From the NCBI GenBank assembly GCA_903850545.1, contig CAINLW010000059.1, positions 1-39,272 on the forward strand: a stretch of 39,272 nt of DNA, written 5' to 3'. This document shows positions 32,664-39,272 of this stretch, piece after piece. How positions within the stretch are numbered: the first letter of the stretch is position 1; each line of letters opens with the position of its first letter. This DNA comes from an uncultured bacterium. GTDB lineage: Bacteria > Patescibacteriota > Minisyncoccia > Phycocordibacterales > GWA1-40-21. A program made the translations under genes and the position numbers. A model generated the notes under the pieces. It searched no databases. It was not told the DNA's origin and worked only from the letters and a program-made list of their open reading frames with translations.

Positions 32664-34586
32664 TTATTGCACTATCTTCCCCACATCATCTACATATTCT
32701 GGATCAGAAGTAATATTTGTTGTAACGGGGTTCTTAACTTCGCCAATTCTCGCACCAGAATATGCATCTGTTCCACTTATCGTCGCCTCATTCAATAAAT
32801 TTAGTTCTGTTCCAAGTTGAGAAATTGAAGGAACAATAGCAACTTGAAAAGATGCGGTTCTAGGCGAATAATTAGTACCTGCCCCACTCCTCATATCTCC
32901 GATATTCCACACCACTTCTCCTGTTCCTTTATCATAAGTAACTTTTTCCGAATCTGGACTCGTATATCCTGTCCAAGTCACGTTCGGAGGCAAGAATGTT
33001 GAAACTCTAGCAGAAGTTAAATTATTAAATGAATTTGAGGCCGTCCAGGTAATAGTATAGGTCGATTCATTGTCTACTCGTGGTGGAAACGGCCCGCTAT
33101 TTTCAAAAGGTCCAATAGTTCTGAAACCTCTAGACATAAGTTTTAAATTCGAGGAAACTTTTAATATCCTTGAGTCAGAATATAAAACTTCCTGTTCAAC
33201 AGACCCGTTCACTCCCGCTTTATTGCCCAAAACAGTAAAACCAAGATTTATGGAAGAATTAGCAAACGAAATAAGTGACTTTGAAGATGGCAACAAAGTT
33301 TTTAATGAAAAATTAATATTTCCTTCGTCTGAAGGATTAATAGTAGAAAAGGCTGAATTACTACTTTTATCAAAAGTGATGGAATTATCAAGAGAATTAT
33401 AAAAACCTCCATCAATCTTAACGGATTCCTTATCTAAAGTTTGTCCACTAAATTTTACTTTTATAACCATGTCATAAATCGACTCGGTTAAATTATTTTT
33501 CCAATAAAGACCAACGCGATTTTCGTCTCCGACATCAATTGGAACTTCCTTACTATTTTGATTATTTATATTTACATCAAGTCCTATCGAGGATTTTTTC
33601 AATGATACTGTAAAAATGTATACTGCAAGAGGAGTGCCGATAATACTATTGTCATCCTTGCTCGGTGTCCCCAATGTAAATTTAAAAGTTTTTTCCTCAC
33701 CATCTTGTCCAGTAACAATTCCGGAAATTCTTATGTTTCTTTTTGCTCCCACTGCCAAATCTCCAATGTCAAAAACACTTCCGTCTGAACTCGACGGTAC
33801 TGGGTTTGAAGAAGACAAAGTAAAACCAAATGGATAATCAGCTTTCAATATTAAATTCTTTACAATGTTTGTTGAGTTAGAACCGACATCGATGGAAAAA
33901 TCAGCAACCTGATTTGCGCTTATTTCAGATGGTCCGGTTACTTTAATATCTACTGGAGATGATGCAATTTTAACATTAAAATCTTTTTCTTTGCTAAAAA
34001 TAGCGTTGGAACCAGAAACTCTATACTCAACAGTTACTTTTATAATTTTTTCTGTATTTTCCTCTCCATAAAGCACAGATTTTACTATTCTTTTTTCACT
34101 TTTTCCTATATTTATATTACCAAGAGTTTCACTGTATCTTTGCAAATCAACAGTTTGATCTGTCGCATTTTTTGTTCCTACAGGATATTCAATTCGTAAA
34201 TCAACAACTTTCAAATCTATATTATTATTATTTTTTACTTCAACATCTAAAGATAATTCATCTCCACCGGCAATAGACATCGGACCACTTATCAATACAT
34301 CTATATTGTTTCCAGAAACAACATTGTTTCCAGTAAAAAACTTTGAAAAAGTAAAGCTGAGAGCTAAAACAAAAAAAACAAAAGCTCCTAAAAGGATTTT
34401 GTTATAAGGAATTTGAAAACTACTTTCAACCTGTTCTTCTTTTACATCCCACGATGTAGGAGTTTTAGAATCAATTCCTCCCTGAAGCGAATGTCTTTTT
34501 TTTACAAAAATACCATCAGTAGTTTTAGAATACAAAGATTCTTGCACTTTATCTATATTGCTTATTTTCTCATTTGAATCCATCAT
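32664..34586 (-). CDS. membrane-anchored protein with large extracellular Ig/DUF11-like region
   Basis: 640 residues. A cytosolic N-terminus (1-65) is followed by one membrane helix (about 66-86, ILLGAFVFFVLALSF) and roughly 550 residues of beta-rich repeats. The phrases SGPMSIAGGDELSLDVEVKNN and TGPSEISANQVADFSIDVGSN mark two related units. The last domain (YTITWTASNSFNNLTSARVSTFLPP, in parts) resembles DUF11-type domains. The protein is probably a cell-surface adhesion or envelope component. TGTTATAAT ends seven bases before the first of two tandem ATG codons, so the mRNA is predicted leaderless from 34586. Confidence 0.7.
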   Translation of the reverse strand: MMDSNEKISNIDKVQESLYSKTTDGIFVKKRHSLQGGIDSKTPTSWDVKEEQVESSFQIPYNKILLGAFVFFVLALSFTFSKFFTGNNVVSGNNIDVLISGPMSIAGGDELSLDVEVKNNNNIDLKVVDLRIEYPVGTKNATDQTVDLQRYSETLGNINIGKSEKRIVKSVLYGEENTEKIIKVTVEYRVSGSNAIFSKEKDFNVKIASSPVDIKVTGPSEISANQVADFSIDVGSNSTNIVKNLILKADYPFGFTLSSSNPVPSSSDGSVFDIGDLAVGAKRNIRISGIVTGQDGEEKTFKFTLGTPSKDDNSIIGTPLAVYIFTVSLKKSSIGLDVNINNQNSKEVPIDVGDENRVGLYWKNNLTESIYDMVIKVKFSGQTLDKESVKIDGGFYNSLDNSITFDKSSNSAFSTINPSDEGNINFSLKTLLPSSKSLISFANSSINLGFTVLGNKAGVNGSVEQEVLYSDSRILKVSSNLKLMSRGFRTIGPFENSGPFPPRVDNESTYTITWTASNSFNNLTSARVSTFLPPNVTWTGYTSPDSEKVTYDKGTGEVVWNIGDMRSGAGTNYSPRTASFQVAIVPSISQLGTELNLLNEATISGTDAYSGARIGEVKNPVTTNITSDPEYVDDVGKIVQ

Positions 34587-34593
34587 GCCCAGT

Positions 34594-34602
34594 ATTATAA
34601 CA
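34594..34602 (-). promoter_or_regulatory. extended -10 box of the 32664-34586 gene
   Basis: TGTTATAAT on the minus strand, then exactly seven bases to ATG. Confidence 0.6.
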
Positions 34603-34641
34603 CAATATTTATCTCATAAAAACATTTTATATATGCCAAAC

Positions 34642-34678
34642 AAAGCCACACTTTGAAATCCTGACAAAGCGTGGCTTT
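34642..34678. terminator. terminator after recO
   Basis: AAAGCCAC.CTTTG / CAAAG.GTGGCTTT with a nine-base loop, 22 bp past the recO stop. Confidence 0.7.
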
Positions 34679-34699
34679 ACCCAATCACAGATAACTTTT

Positions 34700-35284
34700 T
34701 TATAAATGTGTCTCGTTTAAAGCATTATTTATATCCAAAATAGCCATTTTTTTCTTATTATCAAACCGATTTAAAGTTTCTATTGATAATTCATTGTCTT
34801 TTACAAAGTCTAACAAATCAAAGGATTCTTTAAAATAACCAAGATGATACAAAATTCTGAGTACAGTAATAGTTTCTAAATTTTTAATATTTTGCAAAAC
34901 TAATTCATTTTTTGATAGAAAATTATAAAAAGACTCGACACTAGAATATAGTCCTTCGTTTTTTTCTTCACCATGAAGTAATCTCAAAAGTAAAGAGAAA
35001 ATGTTTTTTACAGTTATAAGTTTATTGGTGTTTTTTATAAAATCCCCTCTTTCTATAGTTTCGACACTGGTTATTCGCCAAACGTGTTTACCTTTTACCA
35101 AAGAAATTTTTATTAAACAAAAATCTTGCAAATGCCCTTTCAGTTTTGATTTATCCAAACGCACGCCTTGTGCCACTGCTTTTATAAAACCCAAATCTTG
35201 AGTAAGCAAGAAATAATATTTATTCGCCTCCCCTATCGGCGAGCTTTTTATAATTATAGCTTTGGTGGTATAGATGTGATGCAT
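34700..35284 (-). CDS. recO: DNA repair protein RecO
   Basis: Helps load RecA on SSB-coated DNA. The N-terminal OB fold is clear (YTTKAIIIKSSPIGEANKYYFLLTQDLGFIKAVAQGVR, in parts), as is the helical middle with LHGEEKNEGLYSSVESF. It is 194 residues against about 240 usually. The C-terminal zinc-finger region is missing and the protein ends shortly after the RILYHLGYF helix. Short RecO forms occur in reduced genomes. The start ATG follows palindromic element copy 3 after two bases. Confidence 0.85.
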   Translation of the reverse strand: MHHIYTTKAIIIKSSPIGEANKYYFLLTQDLGFIKAVAQGVRLDKSKLKGHLQDFCLIKISLVKGKHVWRITSVETIERGDFIKNTNKLITVKNIFSLLLRLLHGEEKNEGLYSSVESFYNFLSKNELVLQNIKNLETITVLRILYHLGYFKESFDLLDFVKDNELSIETLNRFDNKKKMAILDINNALNETHL

Positions 35285-35286
35285 TT

Positions 35287-35423
35287 ACCCGAGAAAATTT
35301 TTGCCAATAAAAATTGTTTGTTCCGACTTTATCATAGATATTATTATATCACAGCGTTTTATCTACACATTTTTATCTCCTTAACTCAATTTTTAACAAA
35401 CATTGGCAAAAACTTTAACGGGT
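35287..35423 (-). repeat. ACCCG/CGGGT palindromic element, copy 3 (leader of recO)
   Basis: Same ends as copies 1 and 2. Inner arms are perfect: a GCCAAT/ATTGGC, b GTTTGTT/AACAAAC, c AAAAATTG/CAATTTTT, ordered a-b-c-loop-b'-c'-a'. The loop includes its own extended -10-like TGATATAAT. A weaker ACTAAT box sits two bases upstream of ACCCG, where the other copies have TATAAT. Confidence 0.9.
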
Positions 35424-35428
35424 GAATT

Positions 35429-35548
35429 AGTCTAAAGTCCATAAAGTCAAAAAGAATTTAATATTATTCATCAATGACAAAGAGTGTTTTCGCTTTGCGA
35501 AAACCCTTTTTGTTTTTTGACTTTACAGACTTTATGAACTTTAGACTT
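35429..35548. other. nested palindromic region between recO leader and ileS, with hairpin terminator
   Basis: The inner hairpin GTTTTCGC-ttt-GCGAAAAC (35486-35504) is followed on the plus strand by a long T-run. Outer arms built of GACTTTA/TAAAGTC words (35429-35455 and about 35515-35548) surround it. It probably ends ileS transcription on the minus strand, although the better T-run is on the plus strand. Confidence 0.5.
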
Positions 35549-35552
35549 TTGA

Positions 35553-38500
35553 CTAGTTTATAACAACTCTTGCTTTCAATCCCTCAAGTTCGATCAATTC
35601 TCCACCTTCCATTTTTTCAAAGCTAATTTCTTTAAGTCCTGTGGTCTTTGAAATTTCATTGTTAAATTTTGTAAAAAATTTCTTGCCAACTTCGTCTGTA
35701 TCAACAACAAGCGTGACTATATCACTTGGATTTAATTTTTTCTCCTTCCTCATTTCCTGAACTGCGCGGACAACATCTCTCATCATTCCCTCTTCTTTTA
35801 ACTCCTTTGTTAGAACTGTATCAAGTTCAACATCTGTTGAAATATTTTGATCAAAAATAATTTCTTTTACATTTACTTCTTCTTTTATTAACGCTGTGTA
35901 CTCATCTGTCAATTTCAACTTTTTACCCGTTAAAGTTTTGACTGACACATTAGACTGGTCGTCTAATGTAAGGAAAACTTCAGGTTTTCCATCAGTCAAA
36001 ATTTTCTCGGGTATACTTTTGACTTTTAGACTACTTAAGGGTTGTCGGACTTTCATTCCAGCTTTTGCGCGAGCTTCAAGTCCGAGAGATACTGCCAATC
36101 TCGTTTCCTTCATGTTTTCCAAAATTTCGTTTTCCTCTTTGGAAAGTTCGCCAACATATTCTTCCGTCCAATTTTCAAGATGTACACTCTCCTTTTCCAT
36201 TCCGCCAGTTATCTTCAAATATAAATCTTCAGCAAAAAAAGGCATTGAAGGAGCAACGAGTTTAGAAAATTCAAGAATAACAGTTCTTGTAGTAAACATT
36301 GCTGAATGTCGATCTTCTGGATCTTCAGATTTAAATCTGTCACGAGACCTTCTCAAAAACCATGTGGAAACATCATCAACAAAATCTCCAATAGGTCTTG
36401 TGGCTCTATCGAGCTCATTGTTATCTGTAGCTTTTGTGATTTGTGTCGCTGTCTCTTTTAATCTTGCAAGAATCCATTTATCCAAAATATTTTTGGGTTG
36501 TGAATATTTTTCTATCTTATTTAAATCCAAGTCAAAACCACCATACATTTCAAAAAAAGAATAAACATTTTGAAATCTCATAATAATTTTCTTTAAAATT
36601 TCATCTACTCCTTTGTTCGAAAATTTCAAATCTTCTGCTCGCATTGCCGGAGATGATAGTAAATAATACCTCAAAGCATCTGCACTATAACTTGTAACAA
36701 CATCCATAGGGTCAGGATAATTATTCAATCTCTTTGACATTTTTTGTCCATTTTCAGCAAGAACCGTTCCATTTACAATAACACTCTTATATGAAGATTC
36801 TCCAAAAAGAGCGACTGAAAGAACTATCATTGAGTAAAACCATCCTCTTGTCTGATCAACTCCTTCTGCAATAAAATCTGCAGGATATCCGATTCCTTTT
36901 GCCGGATTAAATTTATCTAAATTTTCAAATGGATAGTGAGATTCGGCATAAGGCATCGAACCTGATTCAAACCAACAATCAAAAACTTCTGGAACCCTTT
37001 TCATTTCCCCACCACATTTACATTTCAAAGTGACCTCATCAATAAATGGTCTATGTAAATCAAGTTCGTAATTTCTATTGTGAGGAATTGGTGCAAAAAG
37101 AATTTCTTTTATTTCAGAATTTTCAATAAACGGTTCACCTGCTTTTCTTATAGTTAATGCTTGTTCTGGGGTCATACCAAACACACCAGCAAACATTAAC
37201 CAGATAGGAGTATTATGACCAACAACTAAGATGTTTTTACCTTCATTTTTTTTATCAACATCATACATAAATTCTGTTATCCTGTTTTTAACAGTCATAT
37301 AATTTTCTCCGCCCTTTGGAGTTTTCGTAAATTTTGCTTCTCGAGATTCAAAAAAAGCTTGGTATTCTGCGTCTGATTTGCCATCCATTTCACCCACAAA
37401 TATTTCATGTAATCGTTCATCAAAAATAATTTGATCTTTTGGATAACCGATTTTATCTGCAATTACTTCTGCTGTTTCTTTCGTTCTTAAAAATGGAGAG
37501 CAGTAAATAACATCTATTTTTCCACTTTCTTTTGTAAGTAATTTTGAATCAATAAGTTTTTCTCCAGCTACTTTTGCTTCCTCTTTTCCCTTCTCTGTAA
37601 GATGATGTTTTGTTTTGGGATTTGAACTAAGGATTTTTAAAACATTACCTTCAGACTCCCCATGTCTTACGACAACAAAAGTATTTCTGCCACCAGTTTT
37701 TTCTTTTATATCTTGAATCGAACCAATAAATTCTTTTGTTGGACAACAATTACATCTCCAAACTGGAAGCGGTGCACCCCAAAATCTCGATCTTGATATT
37801 GACCAGTCACGAGCTCCCTCAAGCCACTTTCCAAATCTTCCATCTCCGATTTCCTCCGGAACCCATTTAACTTTTTTGTTTGCCTCCACGAGTTTATCTC
37901 TAAATTTGGTAACTTCAACAAACCATGAGCTCATTGCGTAATTTAAAAGTGGTGTATCACATCTCCAACAATGTGGATATGAGTGAATAAATTTTTCCTT
38001 TGCATAAAGAGTTCCTTTTCCAGCCAAAAACTTTATAACTTCAATGTCAGCAGCCTGAGGATTCTCTTTTGGTTTTACTTTTTCTTCATTAAAATCTTTA
38101 ACTTCTTTTTTGAATCTTCCGTCCATTCCGACATGCTGGATAAAAGGTAGTTTTTTTTCTTTACCAAGATTCATATCATCTTCTCCAAAAGCAGGTGCAA
38201 TATGAACTATTCCCGTACCATCCTCAGTGGTTACAAAGCTGGCATCATATACTTTAAATCCATTTTCTAGGTTTTTTAATTCTGAATTATTATAATAATC
38301 AAAAAGTGGTTTATATGACATTCCAATCAAAGCTTTTCCTGGGATTTTTTCTAAAATCTGATGCGATTCAACAATTGTAGAAAGTCTTGATTCAGCCAAA
38401 ATAAATTTTTCCTCGCTTGCCACGAGGTCAGCAGACTTTTCGTGGACTAGTTTTATTTTTACATAATCAATATCAGGATTTATGGCTAAAGCAACATTTC

Positions 38501-39218
38501 CAGGAAGAGTCCACGGGGTTGTGGTCCACGCCAAGAAAAATGTACCAGGATCTTCAACTAATTCAAATTTTACTGTAACTGAAATATCGGTAATGTCTTT
38601 GTATCCTTGAGCAACTTCAAAATTTGAAAGTGTAGTGCCACAATGAGGGCAAAGATGCATAGATTTAAAACCTTCATAGACTAAACCTTTATTATTTAAT
38701 TCTTTAAATATCCACCAAACTGTTTCGGTATATGATGGGTTCATTGTTCTATAATCATTTTCCATATCAACAAAACGACCCATACGGGGTATAATTTTTT
38801 TCCACTCATCTGCATAGATAAAAACTTTTGTCCTAGCGATATCATTAAATTTCTCCAAACCAAAATCTTCAATGTCTTTTTTTGATTTTAAACCTATTTC
38901 TTGTTCAACTATATTCTCAATCGGAAGACCATGAGTATCCCATCCCCATCTTCTAGCTACATACTTTCCTTTCATCGTCTGGTACCTGCCAACATAATCT
39001 TTCATTGTTCCTGCAAGAATGTGTCCATAATGCGGAAGTCCTGTTGCAAACGGTGGGCCGTCATAAAACACAAATTTACCATTTGGAGCATCTTTTTCCA
39101 AAGTTTTTTTGAAAATCTCTTTTTCTTGCCAAAATTTTAGAATTTCCTCTTCTCTTTCAGCTATTTTACTTTTTACCACAACCTTTTCTTTTTTTTGTTC
39201 TTTATTATCTTCAGTCAT
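35553..39218 (-). CDS. ileS: isoleucyl-tRNA synthetase with inserted histidine-phosphatase domain
   Basis: Class I synthetase charging tRNA-Ile. The HIGH motif is HYGH (in PPFATGLPHYGHILAG), the KMSKS motif is QKMSKRLNN, and the CP1 editing domain keeps TTTPWTLPGN and GTGIVHIAPAFGEDD. Its 1221 residues exceed the family's usual 1000-1050 because of two insertions. One is a whole histidine-phosphatase domain (about 509-713) between the zinc-ribbon halves CNCC and CKCGG. The other is a 30-residue stretch near 1068-1098, encoded by palindromic element copy 4. The synthetase frame is intact through both, so the enzyme should be active. An extended -10 box TGATAATAT lies six bases before the ATG, giving a leaderless mRNA. 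Without the insertions it would be about 986 residues. Confidence 0.95.
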   Translation of the reverse strand: MTEDNKEQKKEKVVVKSKIAEREEEILKFWQEKEIFKKTLEKDAPNGKFVFYDGPPFATGLPHYGHILAGTMKDYVGRYQTMKGKYVARRWGWDTHGLPIENIVEQEIGLKSKKDIEDFGLEKFNDIARTKVFIYADEWKKIIPRMGRFVDMENDYRTMNPSYTETVWWIFKELNNKGLVYEGFKSMHLCPHCGTTLSNFEVAQGYKDITDISVTVKFELVEDPGTFFLAWTTTPWTLPGNVALAINPDIDYVKIKLVHEKSADLVASEEKFILAESRLSTIVESHQILEKIPGKALIGMSYKPLFDYYNNSELKNLENGFKVYDASFVTTEDGTGIVHIAPAFGEDDMNLGKEKKLPFIQHVGMDGRFKKEVKDFNEEKVKPKENPQAADIEVIKFLAGKGTLYAKEKFIHSYPHCWRCDTPLLNYAMSSWFVEVTKFRDKLVEANKKVKWVPEEIGDGRFGKWLEGARDWSISRSRFWGAPLPVWRCNCCPTKEFIGSIQDIKEKTGGRNTFVVVRHGESEGNVLKILSSNPKTKHHLTEKGKEEAKVAGEKLIDSKLLTKESGKIDVIYCSPFLRTKETAEVIADKIGYPKDQIIFDERLHEIFVGEMDGKSDAEYQAFFESREAKFTKTPKGGENYMTVKNRITEFMYDVDKKNEGKNILVVGHNTPIWLMFAGVFGMTPEQALTIRKAGEPFIENSEIKEILFAPIPHNRNYELDLHRPFIDEVTLKCKCGGEMKRVPEVFDCWFESGSMPYAESHYPFENLDKFNPAKGIGYPADFIAEGVDQTRGWFYSMIVLSVALFGESSYKSVIVNGTVLAENGQKMSKRLNNYPDPMDVVTSYSADALRYYLLSSPAMRAEDLKFSNKGVDEILKKIIMRFQNVYSFFEMYGGFDLDLNKIEKYSQPKNILDKWILARLKETATQITKATDNNELDRATRPIGDFVDDVSTWFLRRSRDRFKSEDPEDRHSAMFTTRTVILEFSKLVAPSMPFFAEDLYLKITGGMEKESVHLENWTEEYVGELSKEENEILENMKETRLAVSLGLEARAKAGMKVRQPLSSLKVKSIPEKILTDGKPEVFLTLDDQSNVSVKTLTGKKLKLTDEYTALIKEEVNVKEIIFDQNISTDVELDTVLTKELKEEGMMRDVVRAVQEMRKEKKLNPSDIVTLVVDTDEVGKKFFTKFNNEISKTTGLKEISFEKMEGGELIELEGLKARVVIN
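35925..36012 (-). repeat. ACCCG/CGGGT palindromic element, copy 4, inside ileS
   Basis: The ends match the other copies, but the element lies opposite to the gene: the ileS sense strand reads ACCCGAGAAAATTTT...AAAACTTTAACGGGT. It is 88 bp and contains arms TTGACTGA/TCAGTCAA and two local hairpins, ACATTAGAC/GTCTAATGT and GGAAAA/TTTTCC. The arms are thus nested rather than crossed. It encodes IPEKILTDGKPEV...VKTLTG in frame with ileS. Confidence 0.9.
37080..37692 (-). other. histidine-phosphatase domain inserted in IleRS
   Basis: IleRS residues about 509-713. The RHG motif is Arg518-His519-Gly520 (VVVRHGESEGN). The second Arg is R578 (YCSPFLRTKETAE), the acid/base Glu lies in LHEIFVGEMDG, and the distal His is H668 (VVGHNTPIW). 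All catalytic positions of the phosphoglycerate-mutase-like branch are present, so it looks active. Its substrate is unknown. Confidence 0.9.
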
Positions 39219-39224
39219 ATTTAC

Positions 39225-39233
39225 ATATTATCA
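39225..39233 (-). promoter_or_regulatory. extended -10 box of ileS
   Basis: TGATAATAT on the minus strand, six bases before the ileS ATG. Confidence 0.5.
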
Positions 39234-39272
39234 ATTAAATAGAAAAAAGAAAGGGCGGGTTTTGCGGAAGCA

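Noticed and set aside
1-39272. CRISPR arrays, insertion sequences or transposases
   Set aside because: No spaced direct-repeat array and no transposase-like protein was seen. The repeats present are palindromic elements without coding capacity.

Overview
This window is very AT-rich, gene-dense DNA from a bacterium of the Candidate Phyla Radiation (Patescibacteria), most likely a Parcubacteria/Nomurabacteria-type lineage. The call rests on four observations. uL30 (rpmD) is missing between rpsE and rplO, a known trait of this radiation. Almost no start codon has a Shine-Dalgarno sequence, and several genes look leaderless. The 23S rRNA gene is not preceded by a 16S gene. Large secreted peptidoglycan-binding and lamin-tail/PKD proteins lie beside a minimal housekeeping set. 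The species cannot be named from the sequence alone.

Layout. 1-62: the 5' end of a 23S rRNA gene (minus strand), with a hairpin-rich leader and its own promoter near 480-506. 777-5808 (minus): ndk, a VirD4/HerA-type ATPase, map and an adenylate-kinase-like gene. 5809-6259: non-coding, with a palindromic element and a candidate structured RNA. 6260-15696 (minus): secY and the spc/S10-type ribosomal protein cluster, rpsS-rplV-rpsC-rplP-rpmC-rpsQ-rplN-rplX-rplE, then rpsN-rpsH-rplF-rplR-rpsE-rplO-secY. The cluster is split between rplE and rpsN by two plus-strand genes, a GrpB-like protein and a DMT transporter. 15697-22345: envelope region with a secreted PKD/lamin-tail protein and a 1056-residue peptidoglycan-binding, S-layer-like protein behind an apparent 550-nt leader. 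22346-23176: a winged-helix protein. 23737-27738 (plus): ftsK, a small membrane protein and recA. 27842-39218 (minus): efp, rpsR-ssb-rpsF, an M16 peptidase, glyS, a large membrane-anchored surface protein, recO and ileS.

The gene set covers translation, secretion (SecY plus Map), nucleotide kinases, chromosome handling (FtsK, RecA, RecO, SSB) and cell surface. Terminators between nearly all transcription units are clear.

The most unusual content is threefold. (1) A dispersed palindromic element bounded by ACCCG...CGGGT occurs four times. Three copies sit between a -10-like box and the start codon of the adenylate-kinase-like gene, ftsK and recO, with compensated inner pairings whose order implies a pseudoknot or switch. 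The fourth is inserted in frame in ileS, like Rickettsia palindromic elements. (2) IleRS carries a complete histidine-phosphatase domain inserted between the two halves of a zinc ribbon. (3) Ribosomal promoters share unusual elements: a 30-bp identical core/initial-transcribed segment in front of rpsS and rpsN, and a hairpin/GGGGTCA element abutting the -35 box of the 23S and rpsS promoters.
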